NCBI GenBank assembly: GCA_018069525.1
Contig: JAGPUQ010000002.1
Coordinates: 124,001 to 188,000, forward strand
Direction of reading: 5' to 3'
Source: Porticoccaceae bacterium
GTDB lineage: Bacteria; Pseudomonadota; Gammaproteobacteria; Pseudomonadales; Porticoccaceae
Length of the DNA: 64,000 nucleotides
Position 1 is the first letter of the stretch. Each line of letters opens with the position of its first letter. Positions 1 to 10,138 of the stretch are shown here, piece after piece. The position numbers and the translations under genes were made by a program. The notes below the pieces were generated by a model that worked only from the letters and a program-made list of their open reading frames with translations, had not been told where the DNA came from and searched no databases.

Positions 1-1
1 G

Positions 2-148
2 TTTTCCAATAACTTTCGACGCTTTCAAATGCACGAGGCTATGCATAAAAAATATGTGGTGGAAGATATCAGTGCGAAAACCCTCGACCCGGATTTTGTG
101 CGCAATCCGCGCATCCACAATTGCTGGTTAATTCGACACCGAGATTAA
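2..148 (+). CDS. 3' end of a truncated gene, product not recognised
   Basis: An open frame runs from the left edge to a TAA at 146-148 and gives the last 48 residues of a protein ending in IHNCWLIRHRD. The piece is basic and hydrophilic and has no motif I recognise. The next gene begins 7 nt downstream in the same direction, so the two are probably co-transcribed. The rest of the gene lies outside the window, so no function is assigned. Confidence 0.55.
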   Translation, partial: FSNNFRRFQMHEAMHKKYVVEDISAKTLDPDFVRNPRIHNCWLIRHRD

Positions 149-155
149 ATAGGAC

Positions 156-425
156 ATGGTAGTGAGCAACGATAAAAACAGAAAAGTGCTGACGCTCTAC
201 ATTGGTGAGTCTTGCCATTTATGTGATCAAGCCCGGCAAGTGGTACTGCCGGTGATTACGGGCACCGACTGGGTACTAGAGGAGGTCGTTATTACGGGAA
301 ATGAAGCCTTGATGGCGGCCTACGGTATTCGTATTCCAGTTGTGAAAACTTCAGCGGGTGCCGAAAAAGGCTGGCCGTTTACCCCAGGGCAGATTAAGCG
401 GCTTATTGCTGGAGTGGATGCTTAA
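156..425 (+). CDS. Small glutaredoxin/thioredoxin-fold protein (DUF836 type)
   Basis: This 89-residue protein begins with a beta strand (about residues 11-16) followed by a Cys-X-X-Cys redox pair (C20, C23, sequence CHLC). A proline after an Arg-Ile pair (P61) sits where thioredoxin-fold proteins carry the cis-proline. Length and layout fit the DUF836 glutaredoxin-like family of small cytoplasmic thiol proteins, whose substrates are generally unknown. It follows the truncated gene by 7 nt. Its last 23 bases overlap the 3' end of the convergent phospholipase-like gene. The thioredoxin fold is fairly certain; a specific partner cannot be named. Confidence 0.8.
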   Translation: MVVSNDKNRKVLTLYIGESCHLCDQARQVVLPVITGTDWVLEEVVITGNEALMAAYGIRIPVVKTSAGAEKGWPFTPGQIKRLIAGVDA

Positions 426-942
426 GCGTTTGCCAATACTGCTCGCTATGTTTTTGCACTTGCTCCTTTTCCTCCTCGCTTAATTCCCGATAAGCCCGTG
501 GGTAGGGCCAGCCATAAGCCCAGCGAAATTTGGTGGGCAAATAGGGGGTGCCGCCAACACGTACACCTGCCAACATCAGTTTGGCAATATCTGGATGTCC
601 TGCATTAGCTACACAACTGCGTAATTGTTGGTCTGCTTCCCGCCTTTGTAGAGAGTTGCCGCCTTGCCAGTAGGCATAGTCGTGATCGGTGCAGCAGGAT
701 AACCAAACTTCTTGCTGGCTGGGGGTGCCGTCTGGAAAAGCACTGCAGCCATCACTGGTGAAGGGCTTTAGGGAGCTCGGCGTTTTAAGGGGCGAAGTTT
801 CTCTTTGTTCAGCATAGCCTTCTGGGCTGTTCTCCACATTCTTTTCTACATTCTTTTCCACATTGTCCCCGGCATTACCGGGGAGGCAATAAAAGAAAAA
901 CAATAAGATGGGTGAACATAAAAATATCAGTTTTAGCGGCAT
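403..942 (-). CDS. Secreted phospholipase A2-like protein
   Basis: The 179-residue product has a hydrophobic N-terminal segment (residues 3-20) ending near an Ala-Gly, which looks like a signal peptide. A low-complexity stretch follows with the unit NVEK repeated almost three times (27-38), encoded by a 12-bp tandem repeat. The conserved core starts with DGCSAFPDG (64-72) and contains Cys-Cys-X-X-His-Asp (C83, C84, H87, D88). This is the catalytic His-Asp arrangement of the phospholipase A2 superfamily. A short Tyr/Trp-rich tail follows. The protein is likely periplasmic or secreted; lipid hydrolysis is inferred from the motif only. The 3' end overlaps the convergent gene by 23 bp. Confidence 0.65.
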   Translation of the reverse strand: MPLKLIFLCSPILLFFFYCLPGNAGDNVEKNVEKNVENSPEGYAEQRETSPLKTPSSLKPFTSDGCSAFPDGTPSQQEVWLSCCTDHDYAYWQGGNSLQRREADQQLRSCVANAGHPDIAKLMLAGVRVGGTPYLPTKFRWAYGWPYPRAYRELSEEEKEQVQKHSEQYWQTLKHPLQQ

Positions 943-957
943 AGATTTATGTTGCCT

Positions 958-1863
958 CTAAGATGGCTTCAGTCTAAAAAACCGGCGCGCCGTCGCGGTG
1001 GTAGCGCGGGCTAATTCTATCTCGCTTTCCTGGCGGCATTCCGCGAGTTGGCTTAACACCCAGGGTAGGTAGGCGGGTTCGTTGCGGTTTTTATCTGATT
1101 TCTTTGTTGCTTGATGTTTTGGCGCATTATCTCCCGGTAAAAAGCCCCCAGGCAATAACTTTTTCGGCAATAAGAACGGCGCGTCGCTTTCAATCATTAA
1201 TCGGTCGAGAGGAATATTTTTTACCAGGCCCTGTAACTCCAGGCCGCGTCGAGGGTCGCAAACCCAACCGGTGATACCGATGTGTAAATTGAGATCGAGA
1301 TAGTTAAATAGTTCGCTGCGCGTACCGGTAAAGCAGTGAATCACTGCGTCTGAAAATTGATCCCGGTAGTTTTTTAGTATGTCCAACTGGCGCTGGTGGG
1401 CGTCGCGTTCGTGTAAAAACAGAGGCAGCCTACACTCGATAGCGAGTTCAATTTGAGTTTCGAAGACTTTCTCTTGATCAACTCTAGGGGAGTAGTCGCG
1501 ATTAAAATCGAGTCCGGTCTCGCCAATAGCGACGACCTGGGGCTGCTCTGCAAGTGTTCTTAGCCGTGGCAGAGTGTCGCTATTCCAGTCTTTGGCATCG
1601 TGGGGGTGAACGCCAGCAGTGGCGTAGAGCATGCCGGGGAAGTCGTTTGCGTACTGCTCACATAGGGCCAGGGCTTGCTCGCTACTATTTACGCAAGTAC
1701 CGGTAATCATCACTTGATCGACTCCGGCTGCTCGCGCACGTTGTAGAACTTCAGCTTGATCGTGATTGAAGCGCGGGTTGGTTAAATTAACGCCAATATC
1801 CACTAAAGTAAATTTAGGCGGGGTCTCGGTAGCTAAATTTTGTTCGGTGGCACCTGTTGTCAC
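958..1863 (-). CDS. tatD: TatD family metal-dependent DNase
   Basis: This 301-residue protein belongs to the TatD amidohydrolase-fold nucleases, cytoplasmic 3'-5' exonucleases that need divalent metal. The start of the domain reads [11 protein letters not shown] (from residue 22), the form found in TatD proper rather than the Asp-X-His-X-His of YcfH/YjjV paralogues. It is followed by [11 protein letters not shown] with the metal-binding Glu, then [15 protein letters not shown] and [10 protein letters not shown], the other ligand-bearing motifs in family order. The start overlaps the stop of slt by 4 nt, so the two are translationally coupled. About 15 extra residues precede the conserved core; a start closer to the core cannot be excluded. 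Confidence 0.88.
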   Translation of the reverse strand: MTTGATEQNLATETPPKFTLVDIGVNLTNPRFNHDQAEVLQRARAAGVDQVMITGTCVNSSEQALALCEQYANDFPGMLYATAGVHPHDAKDWNSDTLPRLRTLAEQPQVVAIGETGLDFNRDYSPRVDQEKVFETQIELAIECRLPLFLHERDAHQRQLDILKNYRDQFSDAVIHCFTGTRSELFNYLDLNLHIGITGWVCDPRRGLELQGLVKNIPLDRLMIESDAPFLLPKKLLPGGFLPGDNAPKHQATKKSDKNRNEPAYLPWVLSQLAECRQESEIELARATTATARRFFRLKPS

Positions 1864-4043
1864 AGCGCCCGCTTGCGTTCAGCAGCAGATAAGATGCGTT
1901 CATTACTGTTGAGGTGGTGAGAGTAGATGGCTGAAAAAGCTAATACGTTTTGTACGTAGTTGCGGGTTTCTTTAAAAGGAATGGTTTCAATCCACGCGTC
2001 GAAGGGCAGCTTTCCCGCGCTAGTCGACAACCAGCGATCAACTCGATGTGGCCCGGCATTGTAGGCTGCCGTGGCGAGAATACGGTTCTCGCCGAAACGG
2101 CTTAGCATGTCCCGATAATACTGCGTGCCCAGCTCTATATTTTTTGCCGGATTAAATAGTTCAGCTGTTTTCTTGTAGGGTATTTTGTGTTGCTTGGCAA
2201 CAAATCGTGCTGTGGCGGGCATTAACTGCATGAGGCCGCGTGCGCCGGCGGGGGACACGACTCCCGCATTAAAAGCACTCTCCTGGCGCGCTAAGGCCAT
2301 GATTAAAGGTAAAGGCAACTGGTGTTGTTGAACCCGGTCTTCAAAATATTCTCGGTATAAAACTGGAAAGCGTGTGTCGATATCGTCCCAGTAACTGGCC
2401 TTGATCATCGCGAAAATAGATTGGTGGTGCCATTGCCAGCGTGTTGCCAGCTGCGCGGCGACGACTAACTGTTCTTCTCTCATGATGTTTGTGGAGGCAC
2501 GCCACTCGCGGTGTGCTTCTGTCAGCAGTCCGTGATAACGCAACTCTTGAACGCGAAGCATTGCTGGCAGGGTGCTTAATGCGTCGATGTCTGTGTTTGA
2601 AACAGGTGGTGGTTTATGTTCCATTTGGTAATTTTTATTGTCTAGCCAATCGCTGGCCATAAAGCCGTAGAAGTTGCGTCGCTGGGCCAGAGCCCGATAG
2701 GTTTCTTGGGTGGCCTGGGTGTTTTTCCCTAACAGGGATGAGGCGCGGGCATACCAGTATTGCCAACGGGGATCTTCTTGCAGGGCCTGGGGCAAGGTTT
2801 CGATACCGCTCAGTAAGCCGCGCCAGTTGCCTTCGCCGATCAGTTTACGCAGTCGCCACTCGTGGAAATCAACAGTAAATAATTCGCTTTGCTGGTCTAC
2901 TAGCTGTGCGACGGCGAGAGCATCGCCCTGGTCGTAGAGTGTGCGCGCCAGGGCTGTATAAACATCGGCGCGAGTGGCGACGTCAAATAGGTGTTGCTGC
3001 TGATAATGTTCCCAGTGTGCGAGCGCCTTGCGGGGATCATTTTTAGCCTGGTGGCGAACAGCGTGAGCAATAACGGCGCTGATTTCTGCGCTGCGCTCCG
3101 GGAATAGGTCGCGATTGCCGAGCAAGTTGGGATTGCGATCCAGAGACACGTAGCGCTGCGCTAGTGAGGTATAGCGAGCAGACTTGAGAAAGCTTTCGAG
3201 ATAACGCGCAAGATCATAACGGTGGGCGAGCACAGCCTTGGTATAGCGCTGCCAGGCAAGTGCTTCGGTGATAGCGCCGGCCTTGCTCATTAATTTAAAC
3301 AGCGAATCGCAGCCCGATGGCTGGGACTTGTCGACATTCCATAACTTCAACCCAGCGGCGATGGACTGGTCTTTTACGCCGGTGTGATACAAGGCTTCCT
3401 GAAACTGACATTTCAACGCGGTGTGGTTTAGCTCGGGGTCGTAGTAGTTGCGGAACTCGGTCCAGCGCTGCTGCCGATAAAAACTGTTGAGCAAGCTAAT
3501 GCGCAGGGATCGAGCCACCGGGGCGTCGTTGTAATTTTGTAGGAAGGCCTTAATGTCTTCCCGCGCAGCGGCATAGGGTTGGTGCTTCAGATATTCGTAT
3601 TCCAGGTAGGGAAACAAAGGATAAGTGATAAGTTGTTCTTTGAGTTGTAGAAAGCTAGCGGTATCACCCTCGCGCAGGGCATCGACTGCAGCTCGGTATT
3701 GAGGGCGTTGTCGGAGATGTTGTTGTTGAAGTTGCTGTAACTGTTTTTCGAGTTGCTGTGCGGCGATAAGCTGGGCCTGGGCTTCGAGCTCCTGGAGTAT
3801 TTTTTGCTCTTGCTCTTGCTCCTGTTCGAGTTGTCTTTGTTGCTGTGTAATTTGTGGGGCTGGCTGTGTCGATTCTAGTGCGGGCTGCAGTAGCGAGGGC
3901 TCCGCTTCAGCGTGCGTGAAGGCGACAAATCCGGTAGCTAGTGCAATCAACAGCCACGGGGTGCAGGAAAGGCCGACTCGGTAGACGCATATGGTTAACT
4001 TGCTGAGAGGCTGGATGATTTTCCTGAAAGGATGCATGGTCAT
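1860..4043 (-). CDS. slt: Soluble lytic murein transglycosylase (Slt70 type)
   Basis: The 727-residue product has an N-terminal hydrophobic signal segment, then a Gln/Glu-rich, probably coiled-coil stretch (about 65-115). A long alpha-helical superhelical region follows, and the C-terminal lysozyme-like SLT domain is at about 570-700. That domain carries ARQESAF with the catalytic Glu at residue 588, then [13 protein letters not shown] and [13 protein letters not shown], the three hallmark motifs. Slt cleaves the MurNAc-GlcNAc bond of peptidoglycan with formation of 1,6-anhydro-MurNAc in the periplasm. It is longer than E. coli Slt70 (about 645), largely because of the Q/E-rich insert. tatD overlaps its stop. 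Confidence 0.92.
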   Translation of the reverse strand: MTMHPFRKIIQPLSKLTICVYRVGLSCTPWLLIALATGFVAFTHAEAEPSLLQPALESTQPAPQITQQQRQLEQEQEQEQKILQELEAQAQLIAAQQLEKQLQQLQQQHLRQRPQYRAAVDALREGDTASFLQLKEQLITYPLFPYLEYEYLKHQPYAAAREDIKAFLQNYNDAPVARSLRISLLNSFYRQQRWTEFRNYYDPELNHTALKCQFQEALYHTGVKDQSIAAGLKLWNVDKSQPSGCDSLFKLMSKAGAITEALAWQRYTKAVLAHRYDLARYLESFLKSARYTSLAQRYVSLDRNPNLLGNRDLFPERSAEISAVIAHAVRHQAKNDPRKALAHWEHYQQQHLFDVATRADVYTALARTLYDQGDALAVAQLVDQQSELFTVDFHEWRLRKLIGEGNWRGLLSGIETLPQALQEDPRWQYWYARASSLLGKNTQATQETYRALAQRRNFYGFMASDWLDNKNYQMEHKPPPVSNTDIDALSTLPAMLRVQELRYHGLLTEAHREWRASTNIMREEQLVVAAQLATRWQWHHQSIFAMIKASYWDDIDTRFPVLYREYFEDRVQQHQLPLPLIMALARQESAFNAGVVSPAGARGLMQLMPATARFVAKQHKIPYKKTAELFNPAKNIELGTQYYRDMLSRFGENRILATAAYNAGPHRVDRWLSTSAGKLPFDAWIETIPFKETRNYVQNVLAFSAIYSHHLNSNERILSAAERKRAL

Positions 4044-4103
4044 AAATTAATTCGAAAATTAGCTAAAGGTGTCCACCTGAGACAATGGTATACCTCTAAA
4101 GTG

Positions 4104-4559
4104 TTATTTGTCAGTTTTGATTCTTACCGCCAGCACATCGCAACAGGCGCCATGCAGTACGCCGTTGGCGGTAGAGCCAAACACCAGCGCCAGTCCATGA
4201 CGACCATGGCTGCCAACCACGGCGAGATCAACGTCGTTTTCCCTGGCAAAGCGGTGCATTTCATGGGCGGGTTGGCCGATAAGCACGTGGTAGTCGATGG
4301 CGTTGGTGGGCAGGCTTGCAGTGAGGTCGGCAACGACGGCTTTAAGCCGTTCGCTGGCCTGTTCCTCCATTTTAAGCTGCACGTCGCCAAGATCCATGGG
4401 GATGTCACCACCGTAGGCGAAGGACAGGGGTTCTTGAATATGAATCAGGGTAATACGGGTGTCCTGGCCGGCGAACAAGGCTTTGACCTTGTCAATGACT
4501 TGCTGGGATTCGGGTGACAGGTCGAGCCCGACTAGAATATGTTGGTAGGAAGACATCAA
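4104..4559 (-). CDS. Universal stress protein, UspA family
   Basis: This 151-residue single Usp domain opens with HILVGLDLSPES and ends with VVGSHGRHGLALVFGST, which resembles the Gly-rich nucleotide-binding signature of ATP-binding Usp proteins; the spacing between the second and third Gly is 8 residues instead of the textbook 9. The family comprises cytoplasmic dimers induced by growth arrest and stress. It stands alone and is divergent from topA, with a 330-bp AT-rich gap between. An opposing frame at 4032-4517 is only its antisense shadow. Confidence 0.85.
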   Translation of the reverse strand: MMSSYQHILVGLDLSPESQQVIDKVKALFAGQDTRITLIHIQEPLSFAYGGDIPMDLGDVQLKMEEQASERLKAVVADLTASLPTNAIDYHVLIGQPAHEMHRFARENDVDLAVVGSHGRHGLALVFGSTANGVLHGACCDVLAVRIKTDK

Positions 4560-4891
4560 GCTTGGCTCCGTGGAAGTAACATGAGTTTAGCTGCTTTGTG
4601 TGTGGGGCAGTAGTGGTGTAGTGAGGCGATGTGGCGGGACGGCGGTATTTGAATATAAACGATTGTATTTTTTTAGTAAAATTAATCATATTATTTTCAT
4701 ATAAATCATATTGTTAATAGATTTTTATGAAGTTAATTATAGTATAGTTTTAAGCCAAGATTGAGACGTTCAAAATATTTTTTTTAGAAATATTTTGCAC
4801 TCTTTACTTGACCCATTAAAAATCAGCCCGTATATATGCGCGCATCCGGTCACAAGACGGGAACCGAATTTGGGAGTTCAAACCGAGTTAC
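4560..4891. promoter_or_regulatory. Divergent uspA/topA intergenic region
   Basis: This 332-bp AT-rich stretch separates two divergently transcribed genes and should hold both promoters. A strong sigma-70 match pointing to topA is listed separately. I see no open frame worth calling: a short minus-strand frame at 4492-4689 overlaps the usp start and looks random. Confidence 0.5.
4808..4836 (+). promoter_or_regulatory. Sigma-70 promoter for topA
   Basis: A -35 box TTGACC (4808-4813), a spacer of exactly 17 nt and a -10 box TATATA (4831-4836) lie about 55 nt before the topA ATG. In many bacteria topA transcription responds to supercoiling; the GC-rich bases just after the -10 would fit a supercoiling-sensitive discriminator, but that is inference. 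Confidence 0.65.
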
Positions 4892-7525
4892 ATGGGTAAA
4901 TCGCTAGTAATTGTCGAGTCACCGGCCAAGGCCAAAACCATTAATAAATATCTGGGTAAGGACTACGTGGTGAAATCCAGCGTGGGCCATATCCGGGATT
5001 TGCCTACTGGGGCGAGCAACCGCGAGCCGGTCGATACCAAAGAGCGGGCGCGGCGCAGCGCGGAAACTCGCAAGTTATCGCCCAAGGCCAAGATAGCCCA
5101 CAAAGCCAAAAAAGGCCGCGAGCAGTTAATCAAGCGCATGGGTATTGACCCCAGTAAAGGCTGGAAGGCCAACTACGAGGTGCTGCCGGGCAAGGAAAAA
5201 GTGGTTGCCGAATTGCAAAAGCTTGCTAAGAACGCCGATACCATCTATCTCGCGACCGATCTCGATCGCGAGGGAGAGGCCATTGCCTGGCATTTGAAGG
5301 AAACCATTGGCGGCGATGACGATCGCTACAAGCGCGTGGTGTTTAACGAAATTACTAAAAAGGCCATTCAGGAGGCCTTTGCCAAACCGGGTGAGCTGGA
5401 CATCAGTCGGGTCAACGCCCAGCAGGCGCGGCGTTTTCTTGATCGCGTGGTTGGCTTTATGGTGTCGCCCTTATTGTGGGCCAAGGTCGCGCGGGGTTTG
5501 TCCGCCGGTCGAGTGCAATCCGTCGCGGTCAAGCTGGTGGTGGAGCGGGAGCGAGAAATCAACGCGTTTCAGCCCGTTGAATACTGGACGCTACACGCCG
5601 ATCTTGAAAACAAACAAGAAGAGCAGGCGCGTTTTGAGCTCAAAAAGATTGCTGATAAAGCCTATCGCCCCGATAACAAAGTAGATTCTGACCAGGCCCT
5701 TGCCGCACTTAACGCAGCGGAATTTAAAGTAGCGAGTCGGGATGACTCTCCTACCCAGAGTAAGCCATCGGCACCGTTAATCACCTCGACCCTGCAGCAG
5801 GCCGCGAGTACTCGCCTGGGCTTTGGCGTCAAGAAAACCATGATGATGGCTCAGCGCCTCTACGAGGCCGGCTATATCACTTATATGCGTACCGACTCCA
5901 CCAATTTGAGTGCCGAGGCGGTGGCCAATTGTCGCGATTTGATTACTAGCCGCTACGGTAAAGAGTATTTACCGGAGAAGCCTAATAGCTACAGTAGTAA
6001 ATCCGATGCTCAGGAGGCTCACGAAGCGATCAGACCTTCTAATGTGGATATTACTCAGGCGGATATCCAGGGTGTCGATGAGGACGCCAGACGGCTTTAC
6101 GACATGATCTGGCAGCAGTTTGTAGCTTGCCAGATGGTGCCAGCTCGATTCAGTAGTACTTCCGTGGTGGTTAAAGCCGGCGACTACGAATTGCGCGCCC
6201 GGGGGCGAGTGATGCGCTTCGACGGTTTTTTACGCGCGATTCCGGTGCTGCGTAGCAAGGACGATATTGAGTTGCCAGATCTCGCTGTAGGGGAAGTGCT
6301 TAACTTGCTCACCCTGGTGCCGCGCCAGCATTTTACCAAACCGGTATCGCGATTTGGCGAAGCCTCGCTGGTGCGTGAGTTAGAAAAACGCGGCATTGGC
6401 CGACCCTCTACCTACGCCTCGATTATTTCGACGATTCAGGATCGCGGCTATGTCCGGGTGGAAAACCGGCGCTTTTACGCCGAAAAAATCGGCGATATTG
6501 TGACCACTCGTCTCGATAATAATTTTTCCGATTTAATGGATTACAGTTTTACCGCGACCATGGAAGCGGAGCTAGATGACGTCGCCAATGGCGAGCTTGG
6601 CTGGAAGACAGTACTCGATCGCTTTTACGAGGGCTTTACCCAAAAACTCGAAAAAGCTCAGGGCGAAACCGATGGCATGAAGCCAAACGATCCTGTTGAT
6701 ATTAGCTTGCCCTGCGAAAAATGTGGTCGTCCGATGACTATTCGCACCGGTAGTACCGGCGTATTTTTAGGTTGCTCCGGCTACGGTTTGCCACCCAAGG
6801 AGCGCTGCAAGGCAACTCGTAACCTGGTGCCGGGAGAAGAGACGGTCAATGTCGATGAAGACGACGAAGCGGAGTCTAAATTGCTGCTGACCAAGCATCA
6901 CTGCTCGATTTGTAATACCGCGATGGATAGTTATTTAGTTGATGAAAAAACCAAAATTCACATTTGTGGTGCCAATCCGGATTGCCCTGGTTACGAGCTG
7001 GAAGAGGGCAGCTATCGCATTAAGGGTTATGAAGGCCCAGTGCTGGATTGCGATAAGTGTGGTGACGAGATGCAGCTTAAGTCCGGGCGTTTTGGCAAAT
7101 ACTTCGGCTGTATGGCGGAGGATTGTAAAAATACCCGCAAACTATTAAAAAGCGGCCAGCCTGCACCACCGAAAATGGATCCGGTGGTGATGCCGGATCT
7201 ACGCTGCGAAAAAGTAGACGATCACTACGTGTTGCGCGACGGTGCCGCCGGTATTTTTCTGGCTGCCAGTCAATTCCCCAAACACCGGGAAACACGGGCC
7301 CCGCTAGTGGAAGAGATGATTCCTTTTCGCGATCAAATCGATCCCAAATACGACTATCTGATGGAAGCTCCGACTCAAGATCCCGACGGTAATAAAACGA
7401 TGGTGCGTTTTGGTCGCAAGACTGGCAAGCAGTACGTGCAAACTGAAAAAGACGGCAAAGCCACGGGTTGGCGAGCTGACTATGAAGATGGAAAATGGTG
7501 TATTACCGACAAGCGCAAAAAGTAG
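4892..7525 (+). CDS. topA: DNA topoisomerase I
   Basis: This 877-residue type IA topoisomerase relaxes negative supercoils. The Toprim domain at the N terminus shows [14 protein letters not shown] and the metal-binding acidic run [13 protein letters not shown]. The active-site Tyr is residue 331 in ITYMRTDS. The C-terminal third carries three zinc-ribbon repeats, each with paired Cys motifs (starting [16 protein letters not shown] and CDKCGDEM), then a basic tail. Length and domain order match the E. coli enzyme (865). The ATG is preceded by a weak GGGAG about 15 nt upstream. The next gene starts 3 nt after its stop. Confidence 0.97.
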   Translation: MGKSLVIVESPAKAKTINKYLGKDYVVKSSVGHIRDLPTGASNREPVDTKERARRSAETRKLSPKAKIAHKAKKGREQLIKRMGIDPSKGWKANYEVLPGKEKVVAELQKLAKNADTIYLATDLDREGEAIAWHLKETIGGDDDRYKRVVFNEITKKAIQEAFAKPGELDISRVNAQQARRFLDRVVGFMVSPLLWAKVARGLSAGRVQSVAVKLVVEREREINAFQPVEYWTLHADLENKQEEQARFELKKIADKAYRPDNKVDSDQALAALNAAEFKVASRDDSPTQSKPSAPLITSTLQQAASTRLGFGVKKTMMMAQRLYEAGYITYMRTDSTNLSAEAVANCRDLITSRYGKEYLPEKPNSYSSKSDAQEAHEAIRPSNVDITQADIQGVDEDARRLYDMIWQQFVACQMVPARFSSTSVVVKAGDYELRARGRVMRFDGFLRAIPVLRSKDDIELPDLAVGEVLNLLTLVPRQHFTKPVSRFGEASLVRELEKRGIGRPSTYASIISTIQDRGYVRVENRRFYAEKIGDIVTTRLDNNFSDLMDYSFTATMEAELDDVANGELGWKTVLDRFYEGFTQKLEKAQGETDGMKPNDPVDISLPCEKCGRPMTIRTGSTGVFLGCSGYGLPPKERCKATRNLVPGEETVNVDEDDEAESKLLLTKHHCSICNTAMDSYLVDEKTKIHICGANPDCPGYELEEGSYRIKGYEGPVLDCDKCGDEMQLKSGRFGKYFGCMAEDCKNTRKLLKSGQPAPPKMDPVVMPDLRCEKVDDHYVLRDGAAGIFLAASQFPKHRETRAPLVEEMIPFRDQIDPKYDYLMEAPTQDPDGNKTMVRFGRKTGKQYVQTEKDGKATGWRADYEDGKWCITDKRKK

Positions 7526-7528
7526 CTA

Positions 7529-8086
7529 ATGGCCGCCTATAATCCCTATCGGGATCGGGTTAATCAAAAGCTGTATTTTGCGCGCTTGCTATTAACTCTC
7601 GGGGTTGATCGCGGGATCATTCCCGACGATGGCCGTAATCAGGAGTCAGCCCAAAACCGTTCCCTGGAGCAAGCTTTATTTGAAGGAGCGGTGCTGCATT
7701 TGGGCTGCGCTTATCGCTTGTATTTGCAAGAAGTGGCCGAGAATTATCAATGTTCGTCAGAGAGCGTGGTCGATATTGCAACGCTGAGCGCAGCCCTGGC
7801 GCGTATCAATAAGACTCCCGGCGAAGTACAGGAATTGGTTAATCTGAGGGCTGATGTGGGCTCCTGGTTGGGCCAGTTGCTGGCGGTCTTAGAAGGCCAG
7901 AACTTGCTGCAAGCTAAACCACCGGCCGTACAGCAACTCAGCACTTCAGACTCTGGGGCCTCCATAGCAGCAATTACTTTGATAGAAGAGCTTCTTCCTG
8001 AACTAAACGCTGAGCGAATTATGGCCTGGCACGGGGCGTTTGCGGACCTCGTCGAGCGCCAGCGCGAGCTGATGACAGAGTGCTAA
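7529..8086 (+). CDS. Conserved hypothetical protein downstream of topA (DUF6586-like)
   Basis: This 185-residue, mostly helical, soluble protein begins MAAYNPYRDRVNQKLYFARLLL. It starts 3 nt after topA and is surely in the same transcript. Pseudomonas has a protein of similar position and N terminus between topA and lexA, which I remember as DUF6586; the family name is from memory. There is no signal peptide, membrane segment or catalytic motif. The linkage to topA and lexA is conserved, but no function is known to me. Confidence 0.75.
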   Translation: MAAYNPYRDRVNQKLYFARLLLTLGVDRGIIPDDGRNQESAQNRSLEQALFEGAVLHLGCAYRLYLQEVAENYQCSSESVVDIATLSAALARINKTPGEVQELVNLRADVGSWLGQLLAVLEGQNLLQAKPPAVQQLSTSDSGASIAAITLIEELLPELNAERIMAWHGAFADLVERQRELMTEC

Positions 8087-8139
8087 GCACCTCAAGTCAT
8101 GTTACAATCGAGCGCCAGCTTTAAATTATTAGTATCTCT

Positions 8140-8385
8140 ATGGCTTCAGCCCTGTATGAAATTATTGAGCTCCCTGATGGCGAATACGCGTTGCAGCGTT
8201 CTGGCGAAGAGGGAGAACCTTTGGTTACCATCGGCTTCTCAGAAGAGGCGCGACTCTACTTATTGGAGTCCGGTATGGATGTTGCTCGCGCGATGATCGA
8301 TGCGGGTATCAATGCGGTTGAAAGCCTGGGTACGGATGCTGAGCGTGAACTGCTTGAATTTGACGAGCATCGCGTTCTGCATTGA
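8140..8385 (+). CDS. Small conserved hypothetical protein
   Basis: This 81-residue acidic protein reads MASALYEIIELPDGEYALQR at its start and has no Cys, no membrane segment and no known motif. A similar small gene lies in the same topA–lexA interval in Pseudomonas (from memory). It starts 54 nt after the previous stop, so it is probably part of the topA transcript. A longer frame in another phase (8099-8296) overlaps it but shows no protein-like composition. Gene call fairly sure; function unknown. Confidence 0.75.
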   Translation: MASALYEIIELPDGEYALQRSGEEGEPLVTIGFSEEARLYLLESGMDVARAMIDAGINAVESLGTDAERELLEFDEHRVLH

Positions 8386-8455
8386 AATACTGATTGATGA
8401 CAGGGCCTGGCCTTAGCTGGCCGGTGATGAATCGGCCTCTGCCGCCAGTCTCTTA

Positions 8456-8471
8456 TTAACTAATTAGTTAA
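8456..8471. repeat. 16-bp perfect palindrome
   Basis: The sequence TTAACTAATTAGTTAA is its own reverse complement. It lies in the 220-bp gap between the convergent 81-residue gene and lexA. It could be a protein-binding site or chance in AT-rich DNA. Confidence 0.45.
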
Positions 8472-8559
8472 CCAGTCTGCTCTTTCTGAGTCATTTCTTC
8501 CAAGTGATAGACCGTAATTTCTTTCCAGCGATATAGCCTATCGCCACTCATACTCACTA

Positions 8560-8590
8560 CCATTGATTATTGATCACGCTTAATCAATGG
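8560..8590. terminator. Stem-loop between convergent genes (possible bidirectional terminator)
   Basis: Perfect 10-bp arms CCATTGATTA (8560-8569) and TAATCAATGG (8581-8590) flank an 11-nt loop. The site is 18 nt beyond the lexA stop on the minus strand and about 175 nt beyond the plus-strand gene. There is no long T-run on either side, so intrinsic termination is uncertain. Confidence 0.4.
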
Positions 8591-8607
8591 ACTTTAAAGC
8601 CTGATTT

Positions 8608-9225
8608 TTAGTGAGTGGTGCGAATAATCCCCACGCTAATGCCTTCGATGGCAAAGGGCGTTTCCCGTAAATCGACCTCGATAACTTTGAAGTCCGGATT
8701 CTCCGGCAGCAGGTTGATGCGATGGGGGCTGCGCGTGCGCTTGAAGCGCTTAACGGTAACCTCGTCGTCGATGCGGGCAACTACGATCTGTCCATTTTCA
8801 ACGTGCTCAGTGCGGTGTACAGCCAGCAGGTCGCCATCGAGAATACCTACGTCCCTCATGCTTTCGCCCTGCACCCGTAAAAAATAATCGGCGATGGGGT
8901 GAAATACATCTGGGGATACAGCGTAATGTTCTTCGATATGTTCCTGTGCCAAAATTGGGCTGCCCGCAGCCACGCGCCCAACAACCGGAAGTCCGGATTC
9001 AACCTCGACCAGCCGAATACCTCGGGAAGCGCCTGGTGTCATTTCGATAACACCTTTGCGAGCGAGGGTGCGCAAATGATCTTCTGCAGCATTGGGCGAT
9101 TTAAAGTTAAAATGACGAGCGATTTCGGCGCGAGTAGGAGGGTAACCGTCAATGATGATGGAATCCCTGATTAAATCGAAAATTTCCTGTTGGCGGCGGG
9201 TAAGTTTTACGGTGTCGGTAGACAT
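8608..9225 (-). CDS. lexA: LexA, SOS repressor
   Basis: The 205-residue protein has an N-terminal winged-helix DNA-binding domain (1-65) and a C-terminal S24 self-cleavage domain. The cleavage bond is Ala87-Gly88 within GRVAAGSP; the catalytic dyad is Ser122 (GESMRD) and Lys159 (VTVKRF). These fall three residues later than in the E. coli protein, as expected. RecA filaments trigger autocleavage and derepression of DNA repair genes. A consensus LexA box 24 nt upstream of its start shows autoregulation. No sulA-like gene follows, unlike in Pseudomonas. Confidence 0.97.
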   Translation of the reverse strand: MSTDTVKLTRRQQEIFDLIRDSIIIDGYPPTRAEIARHFNFKSPNAAEDHLRTLARKGVIEMTPGASRGIRLVEVESGLPVVGRVAAGSPILAQEHIEEHYAVSPDVFHPIADYFLRVQGESMRDVGILDGDLLAVHRTEHVENGQIVVARIDDEVTVKRFKRTRSPHRINLLPENPDFKVIEVDLRETPFAIEGISVGIIRTTH

Positions 9226-9248
9226 GGAGTGCCCTCGATAATTGATTA

Positions 9249-9264
9249 CTGTAATTGTATACAG
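9249..9264. promoter_or_regulatory. LexA (SOS) box
   Basis: CTGT (9249-9252), 8 nt, ACAG (9261-9264): the full gammaproteobacterial consensus CTGT-N8-ACAG, extended by a symmetric TA on both sides. It lies between lexA and the divergent LOG gene, 24 nt from lexA and about 139 nt from the LOG start, so lexA is the main target. Confidence 0.92.
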
Positions 9265-9402
9265 TAAATCGTAAATGACAAGTGTCGTTTGCAGTGGCTC
9301 TAGTTCTGGTTCTGGCTCTAGCTATGCCACGGAGGCAGCAGTGATAGAAGCGATAACTAAAGCCGGAACTACGATAACAACCATGTAAAGGAGTAAAGGT
9401 TA

Positions 9403-10059
9403 ATGGAGGAAAGTAAAATAGCTGAGGCGTGGCGTGTGTTAAGGATTCAGTCGGAACTGGTGGATGGAATTGAATCGCTGGCCAAGTTAGGCGGTGCTGT
9501 TACCGTGTTTGGCAGCTCGCGCCTAAGTGAGGGTTCTCACTGGTATGACGAAGCCAAAAAACTGGGGGAGCTGCTAGGTGCGGAACAAATCCCGGTGATC
9601 ACGGGTGGCGGGCCGGGTATTATGGAAGCTGCTAATCGAGGTTGTTTCGAAACGCCAACTAATACCGTGGGCTTAAATATCACTTTACCCGAAGAACAGG
9701 AGCCTAATCCCTATCAAGATATTCGACTGGAGTTTCGTTATTTTTTTGTGCGTAAGTTTATGTTCGTTAAATACGCGATGGGCTTTGTTATTTTCCCCGG
9801 TGGTCTGGGTACACTGGATGAATTGTTTGAAGCGTTGACGCTGGTGCAGACCGGTAAGGTGCGAGCTTTTCCGATTGTGCTGGTCGGTGTTGATTACTGG
9901 CAAGGCCTGTTGGCGTGGTTGGAAACCACGGTGAGCGAGGCGGGTTGTATCGGCGCGCGGGAGTTAAATTTATTTCGCCTGGTGGATTCGGCGGAAGAAG
10001 CGGCGACGATTGTACAAGAGCATGCGCGTATGCTGCGTGCGCAGGTGCAGGCGGAATAA
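9403..10059 (+). CDS. LOG family protein (nucleoside monophosphate phosphoribohydrolase type)
   Basis: This 218-residue Rossmann-like protein has the two LOG signatures: GGGPGIMEAANRG (about 66-78) and PGGLGTLDE (about 129-137). LOG enzymes hydrolyse the N-glycosidic bond of nucleoside 5'-monophosphates; the plant namesakes activate cytokinins, and bacterial members include PpnN-like nucleotidases. This single-domain TIGR00730-like form lacks the extra domains of E. coli PpnN. A good ribosome site, AAGGAG, precedes the ATG. It stands alone between lexA and a minus-strand gene. The true substrate is not deducible. Confidence 0.85.
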   Translation: MEESKIAEAWRVLRIQSELVDGIESLAKLGGAVTVFGSSRLSEGSHWYDEAKKLGELLGAEQIPVITGGGPGIMEAANRGCFETPTNTVGLNITLPEEQEPNPYQDIRLEFRYFFVRKFMFVKYAMGFVIFPGGLGTLDELFEALTLVQTGKVRAFPIVLVGVDYWQGLLAWLETTVSEAGCIGARELNLFRLVDSAEEAATIVQEHARMLRAQVQAE

Positions 10060-10138
10060 TCTATTCGAGAATAGCCTGACTCGGGATAATTAACTTGGAG
10101 AGGATGGTTAGAGAGAGCTGATTAAACGGCTAGCGTAA

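Noticed and set aside
4032-4517. 161-codon plus-strand frame opposite the universal stress gene
   Set aside because: It is the antisense shadow of a clearly homologous Usp gene and shows no family resemblance of its own.
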